DNA of 64,000 nt from NCBI RefSeq assembly GCF_003591515.1, contig NZ_QZCG01000008.1:62001-126000 (forward strand), written 5' to 3'. The stretch is from Paracoccus onubensis. Lineage in GTDB: Bacteria > Pseudomonadota > Alphaproteobacteria > Rhodobacterales > Rhodobacteraceae. Positions 17,585 through 26,546 of this stretch are shown here, piece by piece. Made by a program: the position numbers and the translations under genes. Every line of letters starts with the position of its first letter. Position 1 is the stretch's first letter. Under the pieces are notes generated by a model. That model saw nothing but the letters and a program-made list of their open reading frames with translations. It did not search any database and had not been told where the DNA came from.

Positions 17585-19087
17585 ATGGATGGACTGAGCT
17601 ACGCACTCACGGCGCTAACCACGCCGACAATCGTTCTGTCGGCGGCCGGCGGTGTCCTCTGGGGCATTCTGGGCGGCGCTCTGCCGGGGCTTTCGCCCTC
17701 GATTGCAATGGCGCTCGTATTGCCCTTCACTTTCGATATGTCGCCGCTGGCGGCCATCATCATGCTCACATCGGTTTATATCGGTGCGGAATATGGCGGG
17801 TCGATCCCCGCGATCCTGATCCGTACGCCCGGAACCAATGCCGCCGCCGCCACCGTTATCGACGGCTATACCCTCCACCAGCAAGGCCGGGGCGGCGAGG
17901 CTCTGGGCCTGTCGCTGGTCGCGGGCACGATCGCGGGGCTTGTTGGTCTTATCTGTCTGGTTTTTCTGACCAAACCTTTGGCGATGGTGGCGCTTTACTT
18001 CACCCCGCCTGCGTATTTTGCGCTGGCCTTCCTGGGGCTCAGCATCATTGCAGCGCTTTCCGAAGGATCGCTGATCAAGGGGCTGATCATGGGGGTTATC
18101 GGGTTGATGCTGGCCATGGTCGGTACCGATCCGCTGTCCGGCGCCCCGCGCTTTACCTTTGGCGAGCCGGATCTGCTGGGCGGAATCGACTATATCTTCG
18201 TGATGCTTGGTGTTTTTGCCGTGGCCGAATTGATGAACAAGGTCTCTACTCCCGATGACGGCGAAGGGAGCGTCATCAAGAACACCATCACCAGGATGCG
18301 CTTGCCCGGCCTGCGCAAGATGTGGGAACTGCGCCGCGCACAGACCATCGGCACCGGCCTTGGCATCATCGAGGGTCCGATCCCCGGTGCCGGCGGCACG
18401 GTTGCGGCCTTCCTGTCCTATAACGAGGCCAAGCGCTGGTCCAAAACACCCGAGAAATTCGGCCACGGTTCCGAAGAAGGCGTGGTGGCGCCCGAGGCCG
18501 CAAATAACGCCGTGACCTCTTCGGCACTGATCCCGACGCTGAGCTTTGGCATCCCCGGATCGAACTCGATGGCGATCCTGCTGGGCGGGCTGCTGATCCA
18601 CGGCATTCAGCCCGGGCCGATGCTTCTGAGCAATCGGCCGGATCTGGTCTATGGGCTGTTCGGCGGTTTGTTCATGGCGAATATCTTCATGCTGATCCTT
18701 GGCATGCTGGTGCTGACGCCCTGCATCTGGCTGGTGAACCGTCCGAAACCCTATCTGACCGCCTGTATCATGATGGTGGTCCTGTCCGGCATTTATTCGA
18801 TCAATCAGAGCCTGTTCGATTTCTGGATCGTGCTGGCGGCCGGGGTCGTGGGCTATGTGATGCGCCGACTGGAATTCCCGGTCCTGCCGCTGATCCTGGG
18901 TATCGTGCTGGGATATATGATCGAGTCGAGCTATCGCCGGTCGCTGCTGCTGACCAATGGCGATCATATCGTCTTCCTGCAGAACCCGCTGAGTCTCGGC
19001 CTGCTTTGCTGTGCCGCGCTTATCATCGGTCTTGCCGCCTATGCCGAGATCCGCCGGGCCCGCAAACCGCAGGACATGCACGGCTGA
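17585..19087 (+). CDS. tctA: Tripartite tricarboxylate transporter large membrane subunit TctA
   Basis: A 500-residue polytopic protein with about 11-12 transmembrane segments, the expected TctA length. Family motifs seen: GALPGLSPSIAMALVLPFTF near the N-terminus, SVYIGAEYGGSIPAILI, and the second-half repeat GIPGSNSMAILLGGLLIHG. It forms the sodium-dependent carboxylate channel in the inner membrane together with TctB and receives the ligand from TctC. It is followed after 35 bp by the third PrpD gene, so uptake and the first enzymatic step look coupled. Confidence 0.95.
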   Translation: MDGLSYALTALTTPTIVLSAAGGVLWGILGGALPGLSPSIAMALVLPFTFDMSPLAAIIMLTSVYIGAEYGGSIPAILIRTPGTNAAAATVIDGYTLHQQGRGGEALGLSLVAGTIAGLVGLICLVFLTKPLAMVALYFTPPAYFALAFLGLSIIAALSEGSLIKGLIMGVIGLMLAMVGTDPLSGAPRFTFGEPDLLGGIDYIFVMLGVFAVAELMNKVSTPDDGEGSVIKNTITRMRLPGLRKMWELRRAQTIGTGLGIIEGPIPGAGGTVAAFLSYNEAKRWSKTPEKFGHGSEEGVVAPEAANNAVTSSALIPTLSFGIPGSNSMAILLGGLLIHGIQPGPMLLSNRPDLVYGLFGGLFMANIFMLILGMLVLTPCIWLVNRPKPYLTACIMMVVLSGIYSINQSLFDFWIVLAAGVVGYVMRRLEFPVLPLILGIVLGYMIESSYRRSLLLTNGDHIVFLQNPLSLGLLCCAALIIGLAAYAEIRRARKPQDMHG

Positions 19088-19122
19088 AATGACCGACGCT
19101 CTTTGATCATACGAGAAATATC

Positions 19123-20517
19123 ATGGAACAACATATACCTACGCCAGACAGCGATGGCGCCATCGCCGAGATATTCGCCAGTTGGGCCGCAGGGCTTAGT
19201 CTGGATCAGGTGCCCGCCGGGGCGAAGGCCCGGGCCATCGAGGCACTGATCGACCATGTGGGTCTTTGCGTCGCAGCCCGGCATCAGGATTACGTCCGGG
19301 CCATTATCGATAGCTGGGATGGACGCGGGAATTGCACCGCCTTCGGCCAGACCGGCGGTTTCGATATGGCAGGTGCTGCACTGATCAATGGCACTGCATC
19401 TCATGGCGAGGATTACGACGATACGTTCGAAGGCTCACCCATGCACACCAGTGCGGTGGTGATACCGGCGGTTCTTGCCGCGGCCGAGCAGTTCGGGGCC
19501 TCGGGCAAGGATGTGCTGCGCGGCATTCTGGTCGGTGGAGAACTGATGTGCCGCATGGCGATCGTCGCCCCCACCGCCCAGCACCGCGCCGGGTTCCATC
19601 CTACGGCGGTGGCCGGCGCGATGGGTGCTGCGGCAGGGGTCGCCGCCACGCTGGGAATGAATCGCCAGCAGATCACCAATGCGCTGGGCGTGGCGGGCAG
19701 CTTTGCCTCGGGCATTATCGAATATCTGGCGGAAGGTACCTGGACCAAGCGGGTCCATCCCGGCTGGGCGGCGCAAAGCGGCATCCGCGCGGCTCTGCTA
19801 GCGCGGAGCGGCTTCATGGGACCACGGACCGTATTCGAGGGCGAGCACGGATTCTATTTCGCCTTCAGTGCCAAATCCGTCCCGCCGGATTTTTCGCAAC
19901 TGACAAGGGAATTGGGCAGTTTCTGGAATATCGGCAATATCGCCTTCAAGCCCTATGCCTGCGGCACCATGGTGCAACCCTTCATCGACTGCGCCATCCG
20001 TCTTGCGCGCGAGGGCGTGCCGATCGAGCGGATCACCGATATCACCTGCCGCGTGGGCGAGGGTACCGTGCATCGTCTGTGGGAACCGCTGGCCGAGAAG
20101 CGTAAACCCTCGACCCCCTATTCCGCCAAATTCAGCGTTCCCTATGGCGTCGCGGTCGGGCTTATGGATCAGGCGGCGGGTCTGAACCAGTTCACCGATA
20201 CACGGATCACCGACCCGTCGCTTTTGGCGCTGGCGGCGAAGATCGGCTACGAGATCGACCCGAAAGACGAATATCCCCGCAATTACACCGGAACCGTCAT
20301 CGTCACACTGGACGATGGCCGGATCGTCGAGGCCAGCCAGCCGCATCTGCGCGGCGGTATGCGCGAGCGCCTGTCGCTGGAGGAGATCCACGCCAAATTC
20401 GATGCCAATTGCAGCTATGGCGGCTGGTCACCCGAACTCGGCCGTCAGTTGCGCGATTATGCAAGCGGGCTGTTCGAGGCGCCGGATCTGTCCGCATTGG
20501 CAGGTTTCCGGGGCTAG
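19123..20517 (+). CDS. MmgE/PrpD family protein (copy 3)
   Basis: A 464-residue MmgE/PrpD protein closing the SDR-tctCBA operon. Seen: NGTASHGEDYDDTFEGS, AGFHPTAVAGAMGAAAG, TWTKRVHPGWAAQSG and FKPYACGTMVQPFID. The D-Y-D-D-T, His, Lys and K-P-Y-x-C-G sites are intact. After the Cys motif a Gln stands where copies 2, 4 and 5 have His. The ribosome binding site is weak. Being directly behind tctA, it likely processes the imported acid in the cytoplasm. It could be a dehydratase, decarboxylase or racemase; the family does not let one choose. Confidence 0.87.
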   Translation: MEQHIPTPDSDGAIAEIFASWAAGLSLDQVPAGAKARAIEALIDHVGLCVAARHQDYVRAIIDSWDGRGNCTAFGQTGGFDMAGAALINGTASHGEDYDDTFEGSPMHTSAVVIPAVLAAAEQFGASGKDVLRGILVGGELMCRMAIVAPTAQHRAGFHPTAVAGAMGAAAGVAATLGMNRQQITNALGVAGSFASGIIEYLAEGTWTKRVHPGWAAQSGIRAALLARSGFMGPRTVFEGEHGFYFAFSAKSVPPDFSQLTRELGSFWNIGNIAFKPYACGTMVQPFIDCAIRLAREGVPIERITDITCRVGEGTVHRLWEPLAEKRKPSTPYSAKFSVPYGVAVGLMDQAAGLNQFTDTRITDPSLLALAAKIGYEIDPKDEYPRNYTGTVIVTLDDGRIVEASQPHLRGGMRERLSLEEIHAKFDANCSYGGWSPELGRQLRDYASGLFEAPDLSALAGFRG

Positions 20518-20833
20518 GGCCTGTTGCATTGAAGCGGAAATACCGATTATTTGCGTCCCGCGATGGCCGGGGGCGCTGCCCCCGGACCCCCGAGGTATTT
20601 GGACAAAGAAGAAGCAGAGGGGGAGACGGAAAGAGACGGGGCGGGCGCTACAGGCTAACGATCAGCCCCGCCCGGCAAGGCTTGACCCGGACGCTGCGCT
20701 TTACGATCCTGGTACGGGAACGAATTCCGGCAGATCCCGCCGGGCCAGACGTGATGGCGGGTTTCCGGACATTCAGGCTGGCTCTGGCTGCCGAAAATAA
20801 ATTAAGCAACGGCGAATGATTTCGGAGCCTGTC
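20518..20833. other. Intergenic region with GC hairpin (316 bp)
   Basis: No gene. It holds the hairpin described at 20567, a purine-rich stretch (about 20600-20640) and a second GC-rich inverted repeat around 20639-20680 (GGGCGGG/CCCGCCC). The last 40 bp are AT-richer and should contain the gntR promoter. No copy of the O1-O3 operator is seen here, so the regulator may not repress itself through that motif. Confidence 0.55.
20567..20614 (+). terminator. GC hairpin with conserved tail, likely terminator of SDR-tctCBA-prpD
   Basis: A perfect 8-bp stem CCGGGGGC/GCCCCCGG with a 3-nt loop, followed by ACCCCCGAGGTATTTGGAC and an AAAGAAGAAG tail. I recognise this layout from many Rhodobacteraceae intergenic regions, from memory only. 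It lies about 50 bp after the PrpD copy 3 stop. Confidence 0.6.
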
Positions 20834-21517
20834 ATGAGCAAGAAACCCATCGAGACGAAGATGCGAGGTGAAACCGCCTATCAGCGTATCAAGGAAGAAA
20901 TCATCGCCGGACATCTGCTGCCGGGCAGCCGGGTACGCGAAACCGATTTGGCAGAGCGTCTTAACACCAGCCGTACCCCGGTGCGTGATGCGCTGCGCAG
21001 GCTGGAGGCGGACGGTCTCATAACGCACCAGCCGCATGTCGGCGCCGTCATCACCAAGCTGGACCAGCAATCGATCATCGAGCTGTACAGCATGCGCGAG
21101 GTGCTGGAAGGCACGGCCGCGCGCGATGCCGCCATCCATGCTTCCAGTGTCGAGATCGAGGATTTGCGCGAGATCCTTGAATACGAGCGCAAGCATGGCG
21201 ACACGCCGGCGGCGGCCGCACAAATCAATCGCACATTCCATTCCGCCCTCTATCAGGCCGCGCATAACCGCTTTCTGGTCAAGACGCTTGAATCGCTTTC
21301 GACCGCGATGCTGCTGCTGGGGCCGACAACGCTGGGACTGGGTTTCCGTTCCGCCACCGCCCGGGAAGAGCATGAGGGCATCGTCGACGCCATCTCTGCC
21401 CGGGACAGCGCCGCCGCCGAGGCCGCAGCGCGCAAACATATCCGCAATGCGCAGAAGGCCCGTCTCAGCATGAACCGCGCGCGGGAGGTGGGCGGTCAGT
21501 TTTCGCAAACGAAATGA
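20834..21517 (+). CDS. GntR-family regulator, FCD type (GntR1)
   Basis: A 227-residue regulator. The N-terminal winged helix shows TAYQRIKEEIIAGHLLPGS and the recognition segment RTPVRDALRRLEADGLI. The C-terminal FCD domain has His residues in FHSALYQAAHN, EEHEGIVDAI and RKHIRNAQ, which usually bind a metal that helps hold an organic-acid ligand. The start at 20834 has GGAG about 7 nt upstream; the earlier ATG at 20816 lacks one. It follows the tct/prpD operon and is the best candidate to bind O1-O3, whose TATAC-type half-sites fit the FadR/VanR subgroup. It overlaps the ABC gene on the other strand by 22 bp at the 3' ends. Confidence 0.87.
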   Translation: MSKKPIETKMRGETAYQRIKEEIIAGHLLPGSRVRETDLAERLNTSRTPVRDALRRLEADGLITHQPHVGAVITKLDQQSIIELYSMREVLEGTAARDAAIHASSVEIEDLREILEYERKHGDTPAAAAQINRTFHSALYQAAHNRFLVKTLESLSTAMLLLGPTTLGLGFRSATAREEHEGIVDAISARDSAAAEAAARKHIRNAQKARLSMNRAREVGGQFSQTK

Positions 21518-23331
21518 TCTGTTCCAGCCATGCGATAGCTGCGTTTGGGCGGCTCGTATCCGGCGGCGCGGATGGGGCTTGGAATTTCATCATTGGAAAG
21601 CATTGGCTTGCGATCGCGTCGCGAGGGTTCGAGCTTTGGCACCGCGGCCAGAAGCTTGCGCGTATAGGGATGCTGCGGATTGCCGAAAACCGCATTTCGC
21701 GGGCCGATCTCGACCACTTCGCCCAGATACATCACCGCCACGCGATGACTGATCCGCTCGACGACCGCCATGTCATGTGAGATGAAAAGATAGGCCAGCC
21801 GCAGGCTTTCCTGCAAATCCAGCATCAGGTTCAGAACCTGCGCCTTGATCGAGACATCCAGCGCCGAAACCGCCTCATCCGCGACGATCATCGCGGGTTC
21901 CAGCGAAAGGGCGCGCGCAATGCTGATCCTTTGTCGCTGGCCACCGGAAAATTCATGCGGATAACGGTTGGCGGCATCGGCGCTAAGGCCCACGCGCTCA
22001 AGCAGGCGGGCGACACGTTCCTGCGCCTCGGCGCGGCTTGCCAATCCATGGGCCAATATCGGTTCCGCAATCGTGGTTCCCACCCTGTAGCGCGGATCGA
22101 GGCTTGCATAAGGGTCCTGAAAGATCAGCTGGGCGCTTCTGCGCATCCGTCTTAGCCCGGTGGTATCCAGCTTGCGGATATCGGTGCCTTGCAGCTGAAT
22201 CTCGCCCGATTTCGGCTCTACCAGCCGCAGGACCGAACGGCCAAGGGTGGATTTTCCGCAGCCGGATTCACCGACCAGCGCCAGGGTCTCGCCCTTGCGC
22301 AGATCGAAGGATACGTTTTCAACCGCATGAATGGCGAATTTCGGCCCGCCGATCAGGCGGCGGCCGACGGCATAGCGCGTGGTCAGATTGCGCACACGAA
22401 GCACTGGCGGCTCATCCGCACTTACCGTATCGACCGGAGGTGGTGGCAGCGCGGCCTTGCCCGTGACCTGATCGATGGCGGGAAAGCGTTGCGGCAAGGC
22501 CACGCCTTCCATCGTTCCAAGCGTTGGAACCGCCGCCAGCAGCGCCCGCGCATAGGAATGGCGCGGGCTGGCAAAAAGCTCTGCGGTGCTGCCCCGCTCT
22601 ACCGCCTTTCCGCGCAGCATCACCAGGGTCCGGTCCGCCACTTCGGACACGACCCCCATGTCGTGGGTGATGAAAAGGATCCCCATTCCCTCTTCTTCCT
22701 GAAGTATCTTCATCAGGGCCAGCGTCTGGGCCTGAATGGTCACATCCAGCGCGGTGGTCGGTTCATCGGCGATCAGAAGACGCGGCTTGCAGACCAGCGC
22801 CATGGCGATCATGACCCTTTGCCGCATCCCCCCTGAAAGCCGGTGCGGATATTCGTCGAGCCGGGCGCGCGCCTCGGGTATGCGCACCCGCTCAAGCATA
22901 TGCAGGCTTTCCCTGCGCGCTTCGGTTTGCGTCATGCCCCGGTGGCGTATCAGAACCTCGGTGATTTGGGCGCCCACGGTCATCAGCGGGTTAAGGCTGG
23001 TCATCGGTTCCTGAAAGATCATCGCGATGTCATTGCCCCGGATCGCGCGCATTTGCGGTTCGGTCAGGTCCAGAAGATTGCGCCCGGCCAGCTCCACGCG
23101 CCCGCTGATGCGGCTGCTCTTCCCACCGAGAAGCCGCATGATCGAAAGCGCGGTGACACTTTTTCCCGAGCCGGATTCACCAACGATCGCAAGCGTTTCC
23201 TTCGGAGCGATGTCGAAAGTGATATCGTCGATGATGGTCTGGAAACCCCCATCCCGCTGACGCAGGGCAGTTGTGAGATTCGAGACCGACAAGACGGGTC
23301 GGGTTGACGCGGGGCTGTGGGTTTCGGGCAT
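21496..23331 (-). CDS. Peptide-type ABC transporter ATPase, two-domain (DppD-DppF fusion)
   Basis: A 611-residue protein with two complete ABC domains, as in GsiA/YejF. First domain: Walker [10 protein letters not shown], signature LSGGMRQRV, Walker [10 protein letters not shown]. Second domain: Walker [10 protein letters not shown], signature FSGGQRQRI, Walker [10 protein letters not shown]. The Asp-Glu-Pro of the second Walker B reads DEA, which is common in this family. Start chosen at 23331 because AAGGA lies 7 nt upstream; the alternative ATG at 23373 overlaps the M20 stop (TGATG) and would add 14 residues. It powers the permeases encoded at 24701-26495. Cytoplasmic, membrane-associated. 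Confidence 0.93.
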   Translation of the reverse strand: MPETHSPASTRPVLSVSNLTTALRQRDGGFQTIIDDITFDIAPKETLAIVGESGSGKSVTALSIMRLLGGKSSRISGRVELAGRNLLDLTEPQMRAIRGNDIAMIFQEPMTSLNPLMTVGAQITEVLIRHRGMTQTEARRESLHMLERVRIPEARARLDEYPHRLSGGMRQRVMIAMALVCKPRLLIADEPTTALDVTIQAQTLALMKILQEEEGMGILFITHDMGVVSEVADRTLVMLRGKAVERGSTAELFASPRHSYARALLAAVPTLGTMEGVALPQRFPAIDQVTGKAALPPPPVDTVSADEPPVLRVRNLTTRYAVGRRLIGGPKFAIHAVENVSFDLRKGETLALVGESGCGKSTLGRSVLRLVEPKSGEIQLQGTDIRKLDTTGLRRMRRSAQLIFQDPYASLDPRYRVGTTIAEPILAHGLASRAEAQERVARLLERVGLSADAANRYPHEFSGGQRQRISIARALSLEPAMIVADEAVSALDVSIKAQVLNLMLDLQESLRLAYLFISHDMAVVERISHRVAVMYLGEVVEIGPRNAVFGNPQHPYTRKLLAAVPKLEPSRRDRKPMLSNDEIPSPIRAAGYEPPKRSYRMAGTDHFVCEN

Positions 23332-23372
23332 CTCGTTGTCCTTGGGAAATTCTTGACCGCTTGCCATCGTCA

Positions 23373-24704
23373 TCACGACAATCCGGCACGGCTGGCATGG
23401 ACGCGCAGAAACTCTTGCATCAGGGAGATATTCTGCTGGAAATGCGCGATCCTGATATTCTCGTTGGCGGCATGATCGTTGGAGCCTGCCCAACTGCAAC
23501 CGGGATCCTGCACCAGATTGAACCCCAGATGCCGCCGGAAAAGGTATCGCGGACCCGAGCCCGCTCCGATGGGATGCAGAAAGCATTCACCATGCACCCG
23601 CAACGCGGCGTCGTGCAGGGATTGAACAACCGGATCGCCAAGTTCGCATTTATCGGGTTCACAGCCGCCGCTTGCTTCGATCTCGACATCGGCAAAACCC
23701 GCATTGGCAAGATGCGTGCGGATCATCTGCTCGACCTGTGCCGGGTTCTGACCCGGCACCAGACGCAAATCCAGCATCGCCGACGCATTGCCGGGCAGGA
23801 CGGTTTCCCCACCCGGTCCGCTGCGCAGCCAGGCGAGATTGAAGGTCGGCTCGAACATCAGGGTTCGCAAGGGATCGGCCACGATATCGCCACGCAAACC
23901 TTCATATCCCGACGAATCCAGAAAGGCGTCCGCGTCGAAATCCAATTTGCCCAGCGCGGCCTCGTCCACCGCATTCGGGCCGTCGCAGGCGTCCCGATAG
24001 CCTTCGACAAGAACCTGCCCGCGCTTGCCGTCATAAAGCGTGGCAAGCGCCGCAATGAGCCGCCAGGCGGCATTCTGCACAAGCCCCGCCCATTTGGAAT
24101 GATTGTCATGCAGCGACAGTGTCACCGTCAGCTTCAGGCCGATCCTGCCCTTGCAACCGGCCCGGATCACCGGTCGGCCGGATTCGGTGCGGGCGCCGCC
24201 GGAATACAACCCGCCCCCGGCCCGCAGCATGTCGCGATTTCGGGTAATGATCCCCTCCAGCGAGGCGCTGCCCTGCTCTTCTTCTCCCTCGACGAGAAAG
24301 CTGATGCCCAGAGGCATGGCATTTTCCGATTGCAGGCGGCGGATCGCTTCTAGCCGCGCGATGAAGGTTGCCTTGTGATCCGATGTGCCACGCCCGTGCA
24401 ATGTCCCGTCCACGACCTTGCCCGAGAAGGGCAGATGATCCCACGCGGCAGGGTCGCCCGGGGCAACAACGTCATAATGGCTATAGAGCAAAAGCCGGTT
24501 CGGCGCCTCGGAATTGAGCACGGCAATCACTGCGGGCGCGTTCGCCGGGCCGTCGAATTTCACGGTGAATCCCGCGGCTTCCAACAATGCGCCGCAATAT
24601 CGGGCGGCCTCGGCCTTGGCATCAGCGTTACCCGCATGGCTTGGGATGCGGACCCATTCGATCAGCTCGGCAAGCGCGCGGTCCGGTGTATCATTTACGC
24701 TCAC
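23373..24704 (-). CDS. M20-family metallopeptidase (copy 1)
   Basis: A 443-residue M20 peptidase/deacylase. Metal ligands are visible: YSHYDV (His, Asp), GRGTSDHK (bridging Asp), EGEEEQGS (catalytic and metal Glu) and the C-terminal HAANENIRI. A dimerisation domain inserts in the middle. The start codon is GTG at 24704, overlapping the permease stop by 4 bp (GTGA), so translation is coupled. Encoded inside a peptide-type ABC operon, it likely cleaves an imported dipeptide or N-acyl amino acid in the cytoplasm. It differs clearly from the M20 protein at 28108-29466, so the operon may handle two bonds or two substrates. Confidence 0.9.
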   Translation of the reverse strand: MSVNDTPDRALAELIEWVRIPSHAGNADAKAEAARYCGALLEAAGFTVKFDGPANAPAVIAVLNSEAPNRLLLYSHYDVVAPGDPAAWDHLPFSGKVVDGTLHGRGTSDHKATFIARLEAIRRLQSENAMPLGISFLVEGEEEQGSASLEGIITRNRDMLRAGGGLYSGGARTESGRPVIRAGCKGRIGLKLTVTLSLHDNHSKWAGLVQNAAWRLIAALATLYDGKRGQVLVEGYRDACDGPNAVDEAALGKLDFDADAFLDSSGYEGLRGDIVADPLRTLMFEPTFNLAWLRSGPGGETVLPGNASAMLDLRLVPGQNPAQVEQMIRTHLANAGFADVEIEASGGCEPDKCELGDPVVQSLHDAALRVHGECFLHPIGAGSGPRYLFRRHLGFNLVQDPGCSWAGSNDHAANENIRIAHFQQNISLMQEFLRVHASRAGLS

Positions 24705-25582
24705 TGATCGCTCCTTGTGTCCAGCCTGTCGCGCAGCCAGTCACCCAGGAAGATCAGGGAAAGTGTCAGTAGCGTAATCATCACCCCGGGCAGCGCCGCC
24801 AGCCACCATGCTGTTGCGACATAATCGCGGCCATCCGCGAGCATGCGCCCCCAGGTGACGGTGGGCGGCTGGACGCCAAGGCCCAGAAAGCTGAGCGTCG
24901 CCTCGAGAATGATCAGCATTGCGACATTCATCGTTGCGATCACGATGATCGGACCCAGCACATTCGGCAGGATATGGCGGATGATGGTGACGATGGGACG
25001 TTGCCCGATGGCGCGGCTTGCCTCGATGAATTCGCGCTGCTTGATGCTGAGAACCTCGCCCCGGACGACGCGGGCGAAGGTGGTCCAGTTGATGCAGCCG
25101 ATGACAATGATCAGGAGCGTGAGACTTTGTCCGAAAACCGCAAGAACGGTGATGTAAAGCAGGGTATTCGGCACAGCGAGAAGCGTGTTGACCACCGCCA
25201 TCAGGACCGAGTCCACCGCACCGCCGACAAAGCCCGCGATGAGACCGATTGCCGTTCCGATCAGGGACGCGACGATTACGCCAAAGAAGCCGACAAGCAG
25301 TGCGATCCTGGAACCGTAGACCAGACGCGAGAGCATGTCCCGCCCCAGATGATCGGTGCCGAGGATATGGGCCGTGGTCCCGCCCTCGTTCCACATGGGT
25401 GGTGCGAGACGCGCGCGAAGATCAGGCAGCGAAGGTTCATAGGGCGCAATGAACGCGGCGAAGATCGCCATCAATATGAAGATGGTGAGAATGCCGATGC
25501 AGACGATCGCTACTCCGGAGAGGCGCAGATCCGCCAGCCGGCTTGATGCGCGCCCGGTGGCAAGGATGTGAATGTCAGCCAT
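24701..25582 (-). CDS. Peptide-type ABC transporter permease DppC-like
   Basis: A 293-residue inner-membrane permease with about six transmembrane segments. The N-terminal OppC-type helix precedes LGTDHLGRDMLSRLVYGSR, the standard DppC/OppC signature, and the EAA loop EFIEASRAIGQRPIVTIIRH contacts the ATPase. It overlaps the DppB-like gene by 8 bp and the M20 gene by 4 bp. It pairs with the DppB-like subunit to form the channel for the ligand of the binding protein at 26547. Confidence 0.93.
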   Translation of the reverse strand: MADIHILATGRASSRLADLRLSGVAIVCIGILTIFILMAIFAAFIAPYEPSLPDLRARLAPPMWNEGGTTAHILGTDHLGRDMLSRLVYGSRIALLVGFFGVIVASLIGTAIGLIAGFVGGAVDSVLMAVVNTLLAVPNTLLYITVLAVFGQSLTLLIIVIGCINWTTFARVVRGEVLSIKQREFIEASRAIGQRPIVTIIRHILPNVLGPIIVIATMNVAMLIILEATLSFLGLGVQPPTVTWGRMLADGRDYVATAWWLAALPGVMITLLTLSLIFLGDWLRDRLDTRSDQ

Positions 25583-26495
25583 GCTGGATCCTCGGATCGA
25601 TAAGCGAATACAGGATGTCCACGATCAGGCTGGTCATCATCACGATGATCGCCGACAGGATGATCACCGCCTGCACGACGGCCATGTCGCGAAAATTGAT
25701 CGCCTGAATCACCAGCAGACCGATGCCCGGCCAGGCGAAGACCTGCTCGGTTACCACGGCCCCGGCCATCAGTGCCGCGGTCTCCAGCCCGATCACGGTC
25801 AGATAGGACAGGATCGAATTCCGCAGGACGTGGCGAAAGATGATCGTTCGGGGATGCAGACCCTTGGCGCGGGCGGTTCGGATGAAATCCTGATTCATCA
25901 CCTCAAGCAGAGAAGAGCGCAGCAGCCGCGTCAATACACCCGCAAGGCTGGCCCCCAGGGCAAGGCCGGGCAGGATCACCGCGCCGGGCTGATCCTGTCC
26001 GGAAACCGGCAGCCATGACAAGGTGATGCCGAAGACAAGGATCAGCATGATCCCGAACCAGAAACTGGGCATTGCCTGCCCCAGAACCGACAGGAACGAT
26101 GCAATGTAATCCGGGATACGCCCGCGCCAATAGGCCGCGATGATTGCAGCCGGCAGCGAGATGACAATCGCGACCAAAAGCGCCATTCCCGCCAATTGTG
26201 CCGTGGCCGGAAGCCGCTCCAGCACGACCTGCAGGGCCGGCTGGTTATTGTAACGGATCGAGGTGCCGAAATCCCCGCGCAGCAGGTCCGACATATAAGA
26301 GATGTACTGAACGTGAAGCGGCCGATCGAGGCCCATCGCGGCGCGCAACTGGGCAACCTGTTCCGCCGTCGCATCCTCGCCCAGCATCAGTTGGACGGGA
26401 TCGCCTGACACGCGCAGCAAGAGAAATACCAGCAGCGTGACCCCGAACAGCACCGGGATCATCTGCAGGATTCGCCGGATGATATAGTTTGTCAT
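25575..26495 (-). CDS. Peptide-type ABC transporter permease DppB-like
   Basis: A 306-residue permease with six transmembrane segments. The start MTNYIIRRILQMIPVLFGVT is characteristic of DppB/OppB, as is the EAA loop DFIRTARAKGLHPRTIIFRH and the end DILYSLIDPRIQ. It lies 51 bp after the binding protein gene and overlaps the DppC-like gene. Part of one operon from 29466 down to 21496. Confidence 0.93.
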   Translation of the reverse strand: MTNYIIRRILQMIPVLFGVTLLVFLLLRVSGDPVQLMLGEDATAEQVAQLRAAMGLDRPLHVQYISYMSDLLRGDFGTSIRYNNQPALQVVLERLPATAQLAGMALLVAIVISLPAAIIAAYWRGRIPDYIASFLSVLGQAMPSFWFGIMLILVFGITLSWLPVSGQDQPGAVILPGLALGASLAGVLTRLLRSSLLEVMNQDFIRTARAKGLHPRTIIFRHVLRNSILSYLTVIGLETAALMAGAVVTEQVFAWPGIGLLVIQAINFRDMAVVQAVIILSAIIVMMTSLIVDILYSLIDPRIQHG

Positions 26496-26546
26496 GGGGC
26501 AATATGCCTTTCTCTGACACGACGCGGGCCAGACGCTTGCAGGTGC

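Noticed and set aside
17615..19081. 488-codon open frame on the minus strand
   Set aside because: Mirror of tctA; full of Asp, His and Gln from reversed membrane codons.
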